A stretch of 64,000 nt of DNA from JAKOWB01 sp038363005. GTDB lineage: Bacteria > Pseudomonadota > Alphaproteobacteria > Kiloniellales > JACOMY01. The DNA is taken from contig JBBQBI010000019.1 of assembly GCA_038363005.1 (NCBI GenBank), positions 1 through 64,000 on the forward strand. The letters are read 5' to 3'. The notes beneath the pieces were generated by a model, which was given only the letters and a program-made list of their open reading frames with translations, had not been told where the DNA came from and searched no databases. Shown here in pieces: positions 7,578 to 15,925 of this stretch; position 1 is the stretch's first letter; each line of letters opens with the position of its first letter. The position numbers were made by a program, and so were the translations under genes.

Positions 7578-9647
7578 TCACTCGGCCGTTACCACCGCGA
7601 ATTCCCGCCGGAAGGGCGCGCGATCGGGGTCGACCGGCGCTTCGATTTCGCGGGCGTAGCGGTGGCCGTCATAGATCGCGGCGGCGATGGTGGAGGGCGC
7701 GATGGCGTCGGCCAGCGCGGTGACGCTGGCGATGCCGGCGCGGTCCAGGGCACCCTGGTCGCCGCGCAGCGCCTGGAACAGCGCGTCGTTCGGCAGTCGC
7801 GCGGTCACCAGCAGGATGCCGTCGCAGGCCACCTGCCGCTCGCGCCCGGTGTATTCGCAGGTCAGCGTCGCGCCGGCGGGGCCGATGGCGGTGAGGGCCT
7901 GCTTCATGACGACCTCGGCGCCAGCCTCCAGCAGCCGCGCCTGGATGCGGTGCTGTTCCATCGTATAGAGCGTCCAGGGCGCCACCTGCGCCGCCGGCGT
8001 CACGAAGGTCACGCGGCAGCCCTTGGCCAGCGCCACCTCGGCCAGCACGTTGGCCATGTAGTAGTGGTCGTCGTCGTAGATCAACAGGTCTTTGGGCAGG
8101 TCCACGCCGGCCATCACGTCGTCCGGCGTCAGGATCGGCCGGTCGCCGGCGATGGGAATCGGCAGCAGGCTGGCGCGCCCGACGCCGTCGCGCCGCCAGG
8201 TGGCTCCGGTGGCGATGGCGACATGCGCCGCGCCGAAGCCCAGCACGTCGGCCGCCGTCATGGCGCCGCCACGGTAGATCTCGACGTTCGGCAGCTTGTC
8301 TAGCTGGCCGAGGCGCCAGTCGCGCACCCGTGCCCAGGTCGCCAGGCCGGGCAGGCGGCTTTCCTTGGTGACGCGCCCGCCCAGCTCGTCCGAGGCCTCG
8401 GCCAGGGTCACGGCATAGCCGCGCTGACCCAGCGCCCGCGCGGCTTCCAGCCCGGCCGGCCCGGCGCCGACCACCAGCACCGTGGCGTCGCTCTGCTTTT
8501 GCGGCACCTGCTCAGGGTGCCAGCCCTTGCGCCACTCCTCGCCCATGGTGGGATTCTGTGTGCAGCGGATCGGCGTCTGGCTGTAGTCGCCGGAGACGCA
8601 GATGTTGCAGCCGATGCATTCGCGGATGTCCTCCAGCCGGCCTTCCTCGATCTTCTTCGGCAGGAAGGGATCGGCGATCGAGGGCCTGGCCGCGCCGATC
8701 ATGTCGAGCACGCCACGCCGGATCTGGCTGACCATGGCGTCGGGCGAGGTGAAGCGGCCGACGCCGACCACGGGTTTCGTGGTCAGCTGCTTGACGAAGG
8801 AGACGTACTTCTCCTGTCCGCCCTCGTCGCCGAAGCGCGCGGTGACGGAATCGTTCGGCCAGTCGCTGACGTTGACGTCCCAGAGGTCCGGCATCTCGGC
8901 CAGCATCTCCACCACCTCGCGGCCCTCGGTCGCGCTGGTGATGCCCTTGGGGCCCATCAGCTCGTCGACGGCGAAGCGCACGGCGACACCGACCCGGTGG
9001 CCCACCGCCTCCTTGGTGTCCTCGATCAGCTCGCGGAACAGGCGGACGCGGTTTTCCAGGCTGCCGCCGTATTCGTCGCTGCGTTGGTTGTAGCGCCGGC
9101 TCAGCAGGTGCTGGGTCAGGCAGAGGTCGTGCCCGGCGTAGACGTAGACGATGTCGTAGCCGGCCTGCATGGCGTTCTTCACCGCCGCGCGGTGCCAGCG
9201 GCGCAGCGCGATGAAGTCGCTCTTGTCCATCGCCCGGCTCTGCAACGGGTCATAGCCGGCGACCGGAATCGAATGTGCCGCCATCGGCGGCGTGCGGCTC
9301 ATGCGGTTGGCGATGTGGTGGCCCTGGTGCACGAACTCGATGGCGGCCAGCGCATCGTGCCGGTGGATCTTGTCGACCACCTTGGCGTGGTAGGGGATGT
9401 CCTGCTCGTCCCACAGCCGCCCCTCGCAGAAGGGCGAGACCTCGCTGGAGTGGTGGATGTCGACCTCCTCGGTCGCAACTACGGCCCAGCCGCCCTCCGC
9501 CTTCATGCCACGCATGCCGGCCAGCGTGTTGGGCCGCACGTAGCCCATGCCGTTGCAGTGCGGCACCTGGTAGAAGCGATTGCGCGCCGTCACCGGCCCG
9601 ATCTTTACCGGCTCGAAGAGCACGTCGTAACGCGGATCGCGGGCCAT
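7578..9647 (-). CDS. Trimethylamine dehydrogenase-type iron-sulfur flavoprotein (DgcA-like dimethylglycine / methylamine oxidation)
   Basis: The protein has 689 residues from ATG 9645-9647, which is preceded by AGGAG; the frame continues upstream but only as antisense to the GS-like gene. Residues about 8-335 form an old-yellow-enzyme TIM barrel. C31 in FYQVPHC sits where trimethylamine dehydrogenase carries its 6-S-cysteinyl FMN. A 4Fe-4S set follows (C344, C347, C350, C362), then an FAD/NAD-type dinucleotide domain with GAGPAG (394-399). The architecture matches trimethylamine or dimethylamine dehydrogenase and the DgcA/HpbA demethylases acting on dimethylglycine or proline betaine. N-demethylation of an amine is therefore likely; which amine is open. 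Confidence 0.88.
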   Translation of the reverse strand: MARDPRYDVLFEPVKIGPVTARNRFYQVPHCNGMGYVRPNTLAGMRGMKAEGGWAVVATEEVDIHHSSEVSPFCEGRLWDEQDIPYHAKVVDKIHRHDALAAIEFVHQGHHIANRMSRTPPMAAHSIPVAGYDPLQSRAMDKSDFIALRRWHRAAVKNAMQAGYDIVYVYAGHDLCLTQHLLSRRYNQRSDEYGGSLENRVRLFRELIEDTKEAVGHRVGVAVRFAVDELMGPKGITSATEGREVVEMLAEMPDLWDVNVSDWPNDSVTARFGDEGGQEKYVSFVKQLTTKPVVGVGRFTSPDAMVSQIRRGVLDMIGAARPSIADPFLPKKIEEGRLEDIRECIGCNICVSGDYSQTPIRCTQNPTMGEEWRKGWHPEQVPQKQSDATVLVVGAGPAGLEAARALGQRGYAVTLAEASDELGGRVTKESRLPGLATWARVRDWRLGQLDKLPNVEIYRGGAMTAADVLGFGAAHVAIATGATWRRDGVGRASLLPIPIAGDRPILTPDDVMAGVDLPKDLLIYDDDHYYMANVLAEVALAKGCRVTFVTPAAQVAPWTLYTMEQHRIQARLLEAGAEVVMKQALTAIGPAGATLTCEYTGRERQVACDGILLVTARLPNDALFQALRGDQGALDRAGIASVTALADAIAPSTIAAAIYDGHRYAREIEAPVDPDRAPFRREFAVVTAE

Positions 9648-9678
9648 GGCGTGGGGCTCCTGACGTAGGGTCGGTTGT

Positions 9679-11055
9679 TCAGTCGGCCTGGAGGTACCAG
9701 GCATATTCGGCCGGGCCGATCTGGTCGTAGAAGGCCTCGGTCTCGGCCCACTTGGTGGCCACATAGGCTTCGACGTAGTCGGCCCCCAGCGCGTCCCGCA
9801 GGACCCGGCTGCCGCGCAGCTTCTCCAGCGCGCGGAAGGGGCGCAACGGCACCTCGGGATCCAGGCTGGTGCCGGCGTTGCTGTCGGCCGGCGGGCCGGG
9901 GTCCAGCCGCTGCTCGATGCCGTGCAGCAGGCCGGCGAGCAGCCCGGCCAGCGCCAGGTGGGGGTTGGCATCGGCGCCCGGCGTGCGCAGCTCGACACGC
10001 CGCGCCTCCCCCGGGCCGCTCGGCACCCGCACCGCGGCCGAACGATTCTCGAAGCCCCAGGAGCGGCTGACCGGGACGAAGTTGTTGGCCTTGAAGCGGC
10101 GGAAGGAGTTGGCGTTGGGGGCGAAGAGGCTCATGGCCTCGGGCATGGTGGCCAGCACGCCGCCGATGGCGTGCAGCAGCGTCTCGCTGGCTGGCGCGTC
10201 GCCACCGTCGAAGACATTGCGGCCTGCGTTGTCCAGCAGGCTGACATGCAGGTGCAGGCCGCAGCCGGCCTGCTCCAGATAGGGCTTGGCGGCGAAGGTG
10301 GCCTGATAGCCGTGCTTGCGCGCCACGCCCTGCACCGCGCGCTTGAACAGCACCGCCTGGTCGGCCGCCAACAGCGGGTCGGGCCCGTGCTGCAGGTTGA
10401 TTTCGTACTGCCCGGGGGCGTATTCGGCCGACAGCGCGCCGACCGGGATGCCCTGCGCGCGACAGGACTCGTGGATCTCGGCCAGCAGCGGGGCAAAGGC
10501 CTCGACCTCGTTCATGCCATAGACCTGGGTTGCGGCGTCGCGCCGGCCGGTGGTCGGCAGCACCGGCGGCAGCGGGGCACCATCGGCGCCACGCTCGCGA
10601 TCGAGCAGATAGAATTCCAGTTCGAAGGCCACCACCGGCGTCAGGCCCAGCGCCGTGTAGCGCTCGATGACCCGGCGCAGGACGTTGCGCGGCTCGAAGG
10701 GGTAGGGCGTGCCATCGAACTCCCGCATGGTGACCAGCGCCTGGGCCAACGGCACCGGCGACCAGGGCACTGGTGCCAGGGTACCTGGCACCAAGTGTAC
10801 TGGCCGGTCGGGATCGCCATCGGAGAAGCCGCGTCCCAGCGGGTCCTGCGTCGCGCCATTGATCGACAGCAGGAAGACTGCGCCGGGGAAGGCCAGGCCC
10901 TGGCGTGCCAGCTTGGGCAGCTCGTCGATGGGATAGCGCTTACCGCGGATCACGCCGCAGAGGTCGGCATAGATCACGTCGAGGTAGCGCGTCCCCGGAT
11001 GAGCCTCGAGAAAGGCCGCCGCTTCGCTCTGCAGTGTTGGACGATCATCCGGCAT
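9679..11055 (-). CDS. Glutamine synthetase family protein, gamma-glutamylpolyamine/methylamide synthetase-like
   Basis: This is a 458-residue protein from ATG 11053-11055; a TTG 13 codons upstream is less likely. It lacks the regulatory features of housekeeping GlnA and resembles PuuA-type ligases, which join glutamate to an amine using ATP. Metal and ATP-site motifs are visible: VVAFELEFYLLD, SAEYAPGQYEINL, CGLHLHVSL and the arginine loop ENRSAAVRVPSGPGEARRVELR. It is directly upstream of the TMADH-like gene on the same strand (31 bases apart). This suggests gamma-glutamylation of an amine processed in the same pathway, as in N-methylglutamate or putrescine routes. The amine is inferred, not identified. 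Confidence 0.85.
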   Translation of the reverse strand: MPDDRPTLQSEAAAFLEAHPGTRYLDVIYADLCGVIRGKRYPIDELPKLARQGLAFPGAVFLLSINGATQDPLGRGFSDGDPDRPVHLVPGTLAPVPWSPVPLAQALVTMREFDGTPYPFEPRNVLRRVIERYTALGLTPVVAFELEFYLLDRERGADGAPLPPVLPTTGRRDAATQVYGMNEVEAFAPLLAEIHESCRAQGIPVGALSAEYAPGQYEINLQHGPDPLLAADQAVLFKRAVQGVARKHGYQATFAAKPYLEQAGCGLHLHVSLLDNAGRNVFDGGDAPASETLLHAIGGVLATMPEAMSLFAPNANSFRRFKANNFVPVSRSWGFENRSAAVRVPSGPGEARRVELRTPGADANPHLALAGLLAGLLHGIEQRLDPGPPADSNAGTSLDPEVPLRPFRALEKLRGSRVLRDALGADYVEAYVATKWAETEAFYDQIGPAEYAWYLQAD

Positions 11056-11119
11056 GTCGCCGGAGTGTGCCCCGACCGCCCCCTTGGCCGTCAAGCCATA
11101 GCGGTCGGGGCGCGCGGGT

Positions 11120-11587
11120 CTATTCGACCTCGGCGACGCAGTCGATCTCCACCGCGACGTTCAGCGGCAGGCCGCCGGCGGAGACCGCGGCGCGGGCATG
11201 GCGGCCCTTGTCGCCGAACACCGCGACCATGAAGTCCGACGCGCCGTTGATGACCTTGGGCTGGTCGGTGAAGTCGGGCGTCGAATTGACGAAGCCGCCC
11301 AGCTTGACGATGCGCTTCACCTTCTCCAGGTCGCCGCCGCAGGCCGCCTTGAGCTGGGCAACGATGTTGATGGCGCAGAGCTTGGCGGCCTCCTGGCCCT
11401 GCTCGACGGTGAAATCCTTGCCCACCTTGCCGATGAACTCGAACTTGCCGTCCTTCAAGGTCACCTGGCCAGAGACGAAGACCAGGTTGCCGGTCCGCAC
11501 ATAGCCGACGTAGTTGGCGACGGGGGCGGCGGGAGTCGGGACCGTTACGCCAAGGTCCTTCAGGCGGGATTCGACCGTGCCGGTCAT
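11120..11587 (-). CDS. RidA family protein
   Basis: This is a 155-residue member of the RidA/YjgF/UK114 superfamily, in the longer YjgH-like subgroup. It shows YVRTGNLVFVSGQ at the N-terminal strand and KVKRIVKLGGFVNSTPDF followed by VFGDKGRHARAAVSAGGLPLNVAVEID. RidA enzymes hydrolyse reactive enamine/imine intermediates from PLP enzymes or amine oxidation. A GGAGG site lies six bases before the ATG. Its position next to amine-oxidising and glutamylating enzymes on the same strand fits imine clearance, but members of this subgroup do not always keep the deaminase arginine, so activity is uncertain. Confidence 0.9.
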   Translation of the reverse strand: MTGTVESRLKDLGVTVPTPAAPVANYVGYVRTGNLVFVSGQVTLKDGKFEFIGKVGKDFTVEQGQEAAKLCAINIVAQLKAACGGDLEKVKRIVKLGGFVNSTPDFTDQPKVINGASDFMVAVFGDKGRHARAAVSAGGLPLNVAVEIDCVAEVE

Positions 11588-11670
11588 GGGGATCCTCCAG
11601 TGTGTTGGTTGGGCGGGGCGACCCTAGCGGGGGAGGGCCGGAGAGAAAAGCCCTCAGCTCCCTCCAATCC

Positions 11671-11763
11671 CGTCTTGCCCGGGCTTGACCCGGGTATCCA
11701 GGTCTTTGGTTGGGGGCTGGAAACAGAAACCTGGATCCTCGGGTCAAGCCCGAGGATGACGGT
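11671..11763. repeat. Dispersed palindromic repeat, copy A
   Basis: Two imperfect mirror arms (left core TTGCCCGGGCTTGACCCGGG, right core CTCGGGTCAAGCCCGAGGAT, flanked by GTC and GAC) enclose about 35 bases. The same design occurs at 45881-45955 and 51160-51245, always between genes and never inside one. It belongs to the kind of REP-like intergenic element common in Rhodospirillales and other alphaproteobacteria. Confidence 0.75.
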
Positions 11764-11814
11764 GGAGAAGAAACTGAGGCTTGCTGGGCATCCTTCCAGC
11801 CGACAGAGGCCACG

Positions 11815-11857
11815 AAAAAAGGGGCGCCCCGGCCGTTCCGGCCCGTTGGCGCCCCTT
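11815..11857 (-). terminator. Rho-independent terminator of nrdJ
   Basis: Read on the minus strand, a 10-bp perfect stem (AAGGGGCGCC, 11848-11857 with 11819-11828) is followed by a run of six T (11815-11820). It lies about 50 bases after the nrdJ stop. The 11588-11909 gap therefore contains this terminator and repeat copy A and no gene. Confidence 0.85.
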
Positions 11858-11909
11858 CAAGTCGACAGGGAGAGGACTAAAACCTCACCCGTCCCTCAGC
11901 CACCAAAAC

Positions 11910-14900
11910 TCACGAGCAGCCGCTGGTGCCGCCGCAGGTGTCGCACTTCATGCAGGTGCCGTTGCGCAGCAAGGTGAAGTTGCCGCAGGAGCCGCAGGAG
12001 TCGCCCTCGTAGCCCTTCAGGCGCGCCTCGCGGATGCGTTCGAACTTGATGTCCAGCCGCGTGGTCTCGCGCGTCGCCAGGGCGACCGACGGGGCCACTT
12101 CCAGGCGTGCCACCGGCTCCTCGACCGCCGGCTGCAGGGCCAGCGCCGAGCTGCCCTCCACCTTGGCGGTCGCGGAGACCCGCTGCTGGCCACCCGGCAG
12201 CACGGTGAGCTGCGAGCGGACATAGCCGGTGGAGGTCACGCGGCGCACCGCCTCGGCCAGGCGGCCATTGTCCGGCAGGTCGGACTGCGACATGCCCTTG
12301 CCCATGGCGTCGGGCAGGGTATCGGCCGGCTCGACATGCGCCAGGTCGTTGCGCCCGAGGTAGGAGATCGCCAGCTCGCGGAAGATGTAGTCCAGCACCG
12401 AGGTGGCCATCTTGATGGCGTCGTTGCCTTCCACGATCCCCGAGGGCTCGAAGCGGGTGAAGGTGTAGGCCTCGACGAATTCCTCCAGCGGCACGCCGTA
12501 CTGCAGGCCGATGGAGATGGCGATGGCGAAGTTGTTCATCAGCGAGCGGAAGGCGGCGCCTTCCTTGTGCATGTCGATGAAGATCTCGCCCAGGTTGCCG
12601 TCCTCGTACTCGCCGGTGCGCAGGTAGACCTTGTGGCCGCCGACGATGGCCTTTTGGGTATAGCCCTTGCGGCGCTGCGGTAGCTTGGAGCGGTCCTGCC
12701 GCTTCTCCACCACCCGCTCGATCACCCGCTCGACGATGCGCTCGGCCAACAGCGTGGCACGCTCGGCCGCCGGTGCCCGGGCGATATGCTCGGCCAGCGT
12801 CTCGTCGGCCTCCTCCTCGTTGTCGGCGATCAGCTGCGTGGCCAGCGGCTGTGACAGCTTGGAGCCGTCGCGATAGAGCGCGTTGGCCTTCAGGGCCAGG
12901 CGCGACGAGAGCAGATAGGCCGCCTTGCAGTCCTCGACCGTCGCCTTGTTCGGCATGTTGATGGTCTTGGAGATGGCACCGGAGATGAAGGGCTGTGCCG
13001 CCGCCATCATGCGGATGTGGCTGTCGACCGAAAGCGCGCGGGTGCCCAGGCGGCCGCAGGGGTTGGCGCAATCGAACACCGACAGGTGCTCGTCACGGAT
13101 GAAGGGCGCGCCCTCCACCGTCATGGCGCCGCAGCAGTAGGTATTGGCCGCCTCGATCTCCGCCTTGCTGAAACCCAGGTGGGCCAGCAGGTCGAAGCCG
13201 GCATCGTCGAGCCGCGCCGCGTCGATCTTCAGGGTGTCGCGGCAGAAGCCCTCGCCCAGGGTCCACTTGTTGCAGGCGAACTTGATGTCGAAGGCGCTGA
13301 CCAGCGCGTTCTCCAGCGCGTTCAGCGCGGCGTCGGTGAAGCCCTTGGCCTTCAACTTGGCGTGGTTGACCCCCGGCGAGTCCTGCAGCGTGCCGTGGCC
13401 CACCGCGTAGCGCACGATGGTTTCGATCTGCCGGTCGTCGTAGCCCAGTACACGCAGTGCCTCGGGCACCGTGCGGTTGATGATCTTGAAGTAGCCGCCG
13501 CCGGCCAGCTTCTTGAACTTCACCAGGGCGAAGTCGGGCTCGATGCCGGTGGTGTCGCAGTCCATCGCCAGGCCGATCGTGCCGGTCGGCGCGACCACCG
13601 TGGCCTGGGCGTTGCGGTAACCGTTGATCTCGCCCAGCGTCACCGCCAGGTCCCAGGCCTCGCGCGCCGCCTTGACCAGGGCCTGGTCCGGGCAGTTGGC
13701 GGCGTCCAGCGCCACCGGCAGTACCGTCAGGTTCTCGTAGCCTTCACCCAGGCTGTAGGCGGCGCGGCGATGGTTGCGCATGACCCGCAGCATCGGCTCG
13801 GCGTTCTTCTCGTAGCCCGGGAAGCTGCCCAGCTCGCCGGCCATCTCGGCCGAGGTGGCATAGGACACGCCGGTCATCAGCGCGGTCAGCGCGCCGCAAA
13901 GCGCCCGGCCCTCGGCCGAGTCGTAGCCCAGCCCCATGGCCATCAGCAGCCCGCCGATGTTGGCGTAGCCGAGGCCGAGCGTGCGGAACTCATAGGATAG
14001 CTGGGCGATTTCCCGCGAGGGGAACTGCGCCATCAGCACCGAGATCTCCAGCGTCAGGGTCCACAGCCGCACCGCGTGCTCATAGGCCGTGATGTCGAAG
14101 GAGCCGTCCTCGCCGCGGAACTGCAGCAGGTTGAGCGACGCCAGGTTGCAGGCCGTGTCGTCGAGGAACATGTACTCCGAGCAGGGATTCGACGCGCGGA
14201 TCCGGCCCGAGGCCGGGCAGGTGTGCCACTCGTTGATCGTGGTGTCGAACTGGATGCCGGGATCGGCCGACTGCCAGGCGGCCTCGGCGATCTGCTGCCA
14301 GAGGTCGCGCGCCTTCAGGGTGCGATGCACCTTGCCGTCGGTCCGCCGCATCAGGCGCCAGTCGCCGTCGGTCTCCACCGCGCGCAGGAACTCGGCGGTG
14401 ACGCGCACAGTGTTGTTGGCGTTCTGCCCCGACACCGTCAGGTAGGCGTCGCTGTCCCAGTCGGTGTCGTAGACCTTGAAATCCAGGCTGGTGAAGCCCT
14501 GGCGCGCGAAATCGATCGCCCGCTGGATGTAGTTGTCCGGCACCAGCGACTTGCGGGCGGCGCGGATCGCCTGCTTCAGGGTCGGGCTGCTGGCCGGGTC
14601 GAAGGCCTTGTCGCCCAGGTCCTTGGCGCCGGCGATGGCGGCCAGCACAGCGTTCAGGTGCTGGTTGCAGAGGCGCGATCCGGTGACCAGCGCGGCCACC
14701 TTCTGCTCCTCGATCACCTTCCAGGAGATGAAGTCGACGATATCCGGATGGTCGACGTCGACCACCACCATCTTGGCGGCGCGGCGCGTGGTGCCGCCCG
14801 ACTTGATGGCGCCGGCGGCGCGGTCGCCGATCTTCAGGAAGGACATCAGGCCGGAAGAGCGGCCACCGCCGGCCAATGGCTCTTCCGAGCCGCGGATGGC

Positions 14901-15608
14901 GGAGAAGTTGGTGCCGGTGCCCGAACCGTACTTGAACAGCCGCGCTTCACGCACCCACAGGTCCATGATGCCGCGCTCGTTCACCAGGTCGTCGGCGACG
15001 GACTGGATGAAGCAGGCGTGCGGCTGCGGATGCTCGTAGGCGGAGTTCGAGCGGGTCAGCTTGCCGCTCTTGAAGTCGACGTAGAAGTGACCCTGGCTCG
15101 GCCCGTCGATGCCATAGGCCCAGTGCAGGCCGGTGTTGAACCACTGCGGGGAATTGGGCGCCGCCATCTGGCGCGCCAGCATGTAGCGCATCTCGTCGAA
15201 GTAGGCGCGGGCGTCCTCCTCGCCGTCGAAGTAGCCGCCCTTCCAGCCCCAATAGGTCCAGGTGCCGGCCAGGCGGTCGAACACCTGGCGCGCCGTGGTC
15301 TCGCCGACGTAGCGCTCCTTCTCGGGCAGCTTGGCCAGCGCCGCCTCGTCGGGCACGCTACGCCACAGCCATGACGGCAGGCTGTTCTCCTCCACCTTCT
15401 TCAGGATCTTGGCCACGCCGCGCTTGCGGAAGTACTTCTGCGCCAGGATGTCGCCCGCCACCTGGCTCCAGGTGCCGGGGATCTCGATATCCTCGGCCTT
15501 GAACACCACGGAGCCGTCCGGGTTGCGGATTTCCGACGTGGTGCGACGGAATTCGATGCCCTCGTAGGCATCCTTGCCAGATTCCGTGAAATGACGCGCG
15601 ATCCGCAT
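11910..15608 (-). CDS. nrdJ: Adenosylcobalamin-dependent (class II) ribonucleoside-diphosphate reductase
   Basis: NrdJ reduces ribonucleotides to deoxyribonucleotides using a thiyl radical generated from coenzyme B12, independently of oxygen. At 1232 residues this is the long form typical of alphaproteobacteria. Visible features are the PNSPQWFN motif (151-158), the redox cysteine C199 (PHACF), the active-site NPCSE (474-478, thiyl C476), and a cysteine-rich tail in the last 30 residues (CGSCG, CMKCDTCGG) that likely binds zinc and shuttles electrons. The ATG at 15606-15608 is followed by a normal N-terminus. Its leader carries a candidate NrdR box pair, and a strong terminator follows. Confidence 0.97.
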   Translation of the reverse strand: MRIARHFTESGKDAYEGIEFRRTTSEIRNPDGSVVFKAEDIEIPGTWSQVAGDILAQKYFRKRGVAKILKKVEENSLPSWLWRSVPDEAALAKLPEKERYVGETTARQVFDRLAGTWTYWGWKGGYFDGEEDARAYFDEMRYMLARQMAAPNSPQWFNTGLHWAYGIDGPSQGHFYVDFKSGKLTRSNSAYEHPQPHACFIQSVADDLVNERGIMDLWVREARLFKYGSGTGTNFSAIRGSEEPLAGGGRSSGLMSFLKIGDRAAGAIKSGGTTRRAAKMVVVDVDHPDIVDFISWKVIEEQKVAALVTGSRLCNQHLNAVLAAIAGAKDLGDKAFDPASSPTLKQAIRAARKSLVPDNYIQRAIDFARQGFTSLDFKVYDTDWDSDAYLTVSGQNANNTVRVTAEFLRAVETDGDWRLMRRTDGKVHRTLKARDLWQQIAEAAWQSADPGIQFDTTINEWHTCPASGRIRASNPCSEYMFLDDTACNLASLNLLQFRGEDGSFDITAYEHAVRLWTLTLEISVLMAQFPSREIAQLSYEFRTLGLGYANIGGLLMAMGLGYDSAEGRALCGALTALMTGVSYATSAEMAGELGSFPGYEKNAEPMLRVMRNHRRAAYSLGEGYENLTVLPVALDAANCPDQALVKAAREAWDLAVTLGEINGYRNAQATVVAPTGTIGLAMDCDTTGIEPDFALVKFKKLAGGGYFKIINRTVPEALRVLGYDDRQIETIVRYAVGHGTLQDSPGVNHAKLKAKGFTDAALNALENALVSAFDIKFACNKWTLGEGFCRDTLKIDAARLDDAGFDLLAHLGFSKAEIEAANTYCCGAMTVEGAPFIRDEHLSVFDCANPCGRLGTRALSVDSHIRMMAAAQPFISGAISKTINMPNKATVEDCKAAYLLSSRLALKANALYRDGSKLSQPLATQLIADNEEEADETLAEHIARAPAAERATLLAERIVERVIERVVEKRQDRSKLPQRRKGYTQKAIVGGHKVYLRTGEYEDGNLGEIFIDMHKEGAAFRSLMNNFAIAISIGLQYGVPLEEFVEAYTFTRFEPSGIVEGNDAIKMATSVLDYIFRELAISYLGRNDLAHVEPADTLPDAMGKGMSQSDLPDNGRLAEAVRRVTSTGYVRSQLTVLPGGQQRVSATAKVEGSSALALQPAVEEPVARLEVAPSVALATRETTRLDIKFERIREARLKGYEGDSCGSCGNFTLLRNGTCMKCDTCGGTSGCS

Positions 15609-15761
15609 GACTTCCCCTTCGCGATCCTGCTCTGTCCCCGCTTGACCCTCGGCCGGCGCTTATCGTCGACACCGTCCCGCCGGTGGCCCCCGCCAGGGAG
15701 GCAAATCGACTTCGGCCATGTAGGGTCGGAGGGAGAGTAGATCACAAGATCTGGGGGGCGA

Positions 15762-15809
15762 CTACCAGGTTTTGTGGCAACTTTGTTTCTAACCCACTGG
15801 ATATTGGGG
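15762..15809 (-). promoter_or_regulatory. Candidate tandem NrdR boxes upstream of nrdJ
   Basis: On the minus strand, CCCCAATATCCAGTGG (15809-15794) matches the published 16-base NrdR-box consensus (acaCwAtATaTwGtgt) at about 11 positions. CCACAAAACCTGGTAG (15777-15762) matches at about 9. The box starts are 32 bases apart, the three-turn spacing usual for NrdR pairs. They lie 155-200 bases before the nrdJ ATG and just below a possible promoter (TTGCTG near 15840, AT-rich hexamer near 15814). The rest of the 15609-15925 gap holds no gene; an inverted repeat GGGCTTG/CAAGCCC occurs at 15822-15844. Confidence 0.5.
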
Positions 15810-15925
15810 ATAAAGTCTAGAGGGCTTGACAGACCAGCAAGCCCTTTGGCCATGCGGCGTCGCCCGCCTGTCAAGGCCTCAAGGGTAGAAAGTGATGGCT
15901 TTGAACAACTTGCTATTTGCGCGGA

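Noticed and set aside
15822..15844. Inverted repeat GGGCTTG/CAAGCCC as a terminator of the DMT transporter gene
   Set aside because: Short stem, nine-base loop, no T-run on the minus strand, and it overlaps the likely nrdJ promoter; kept only as a note.
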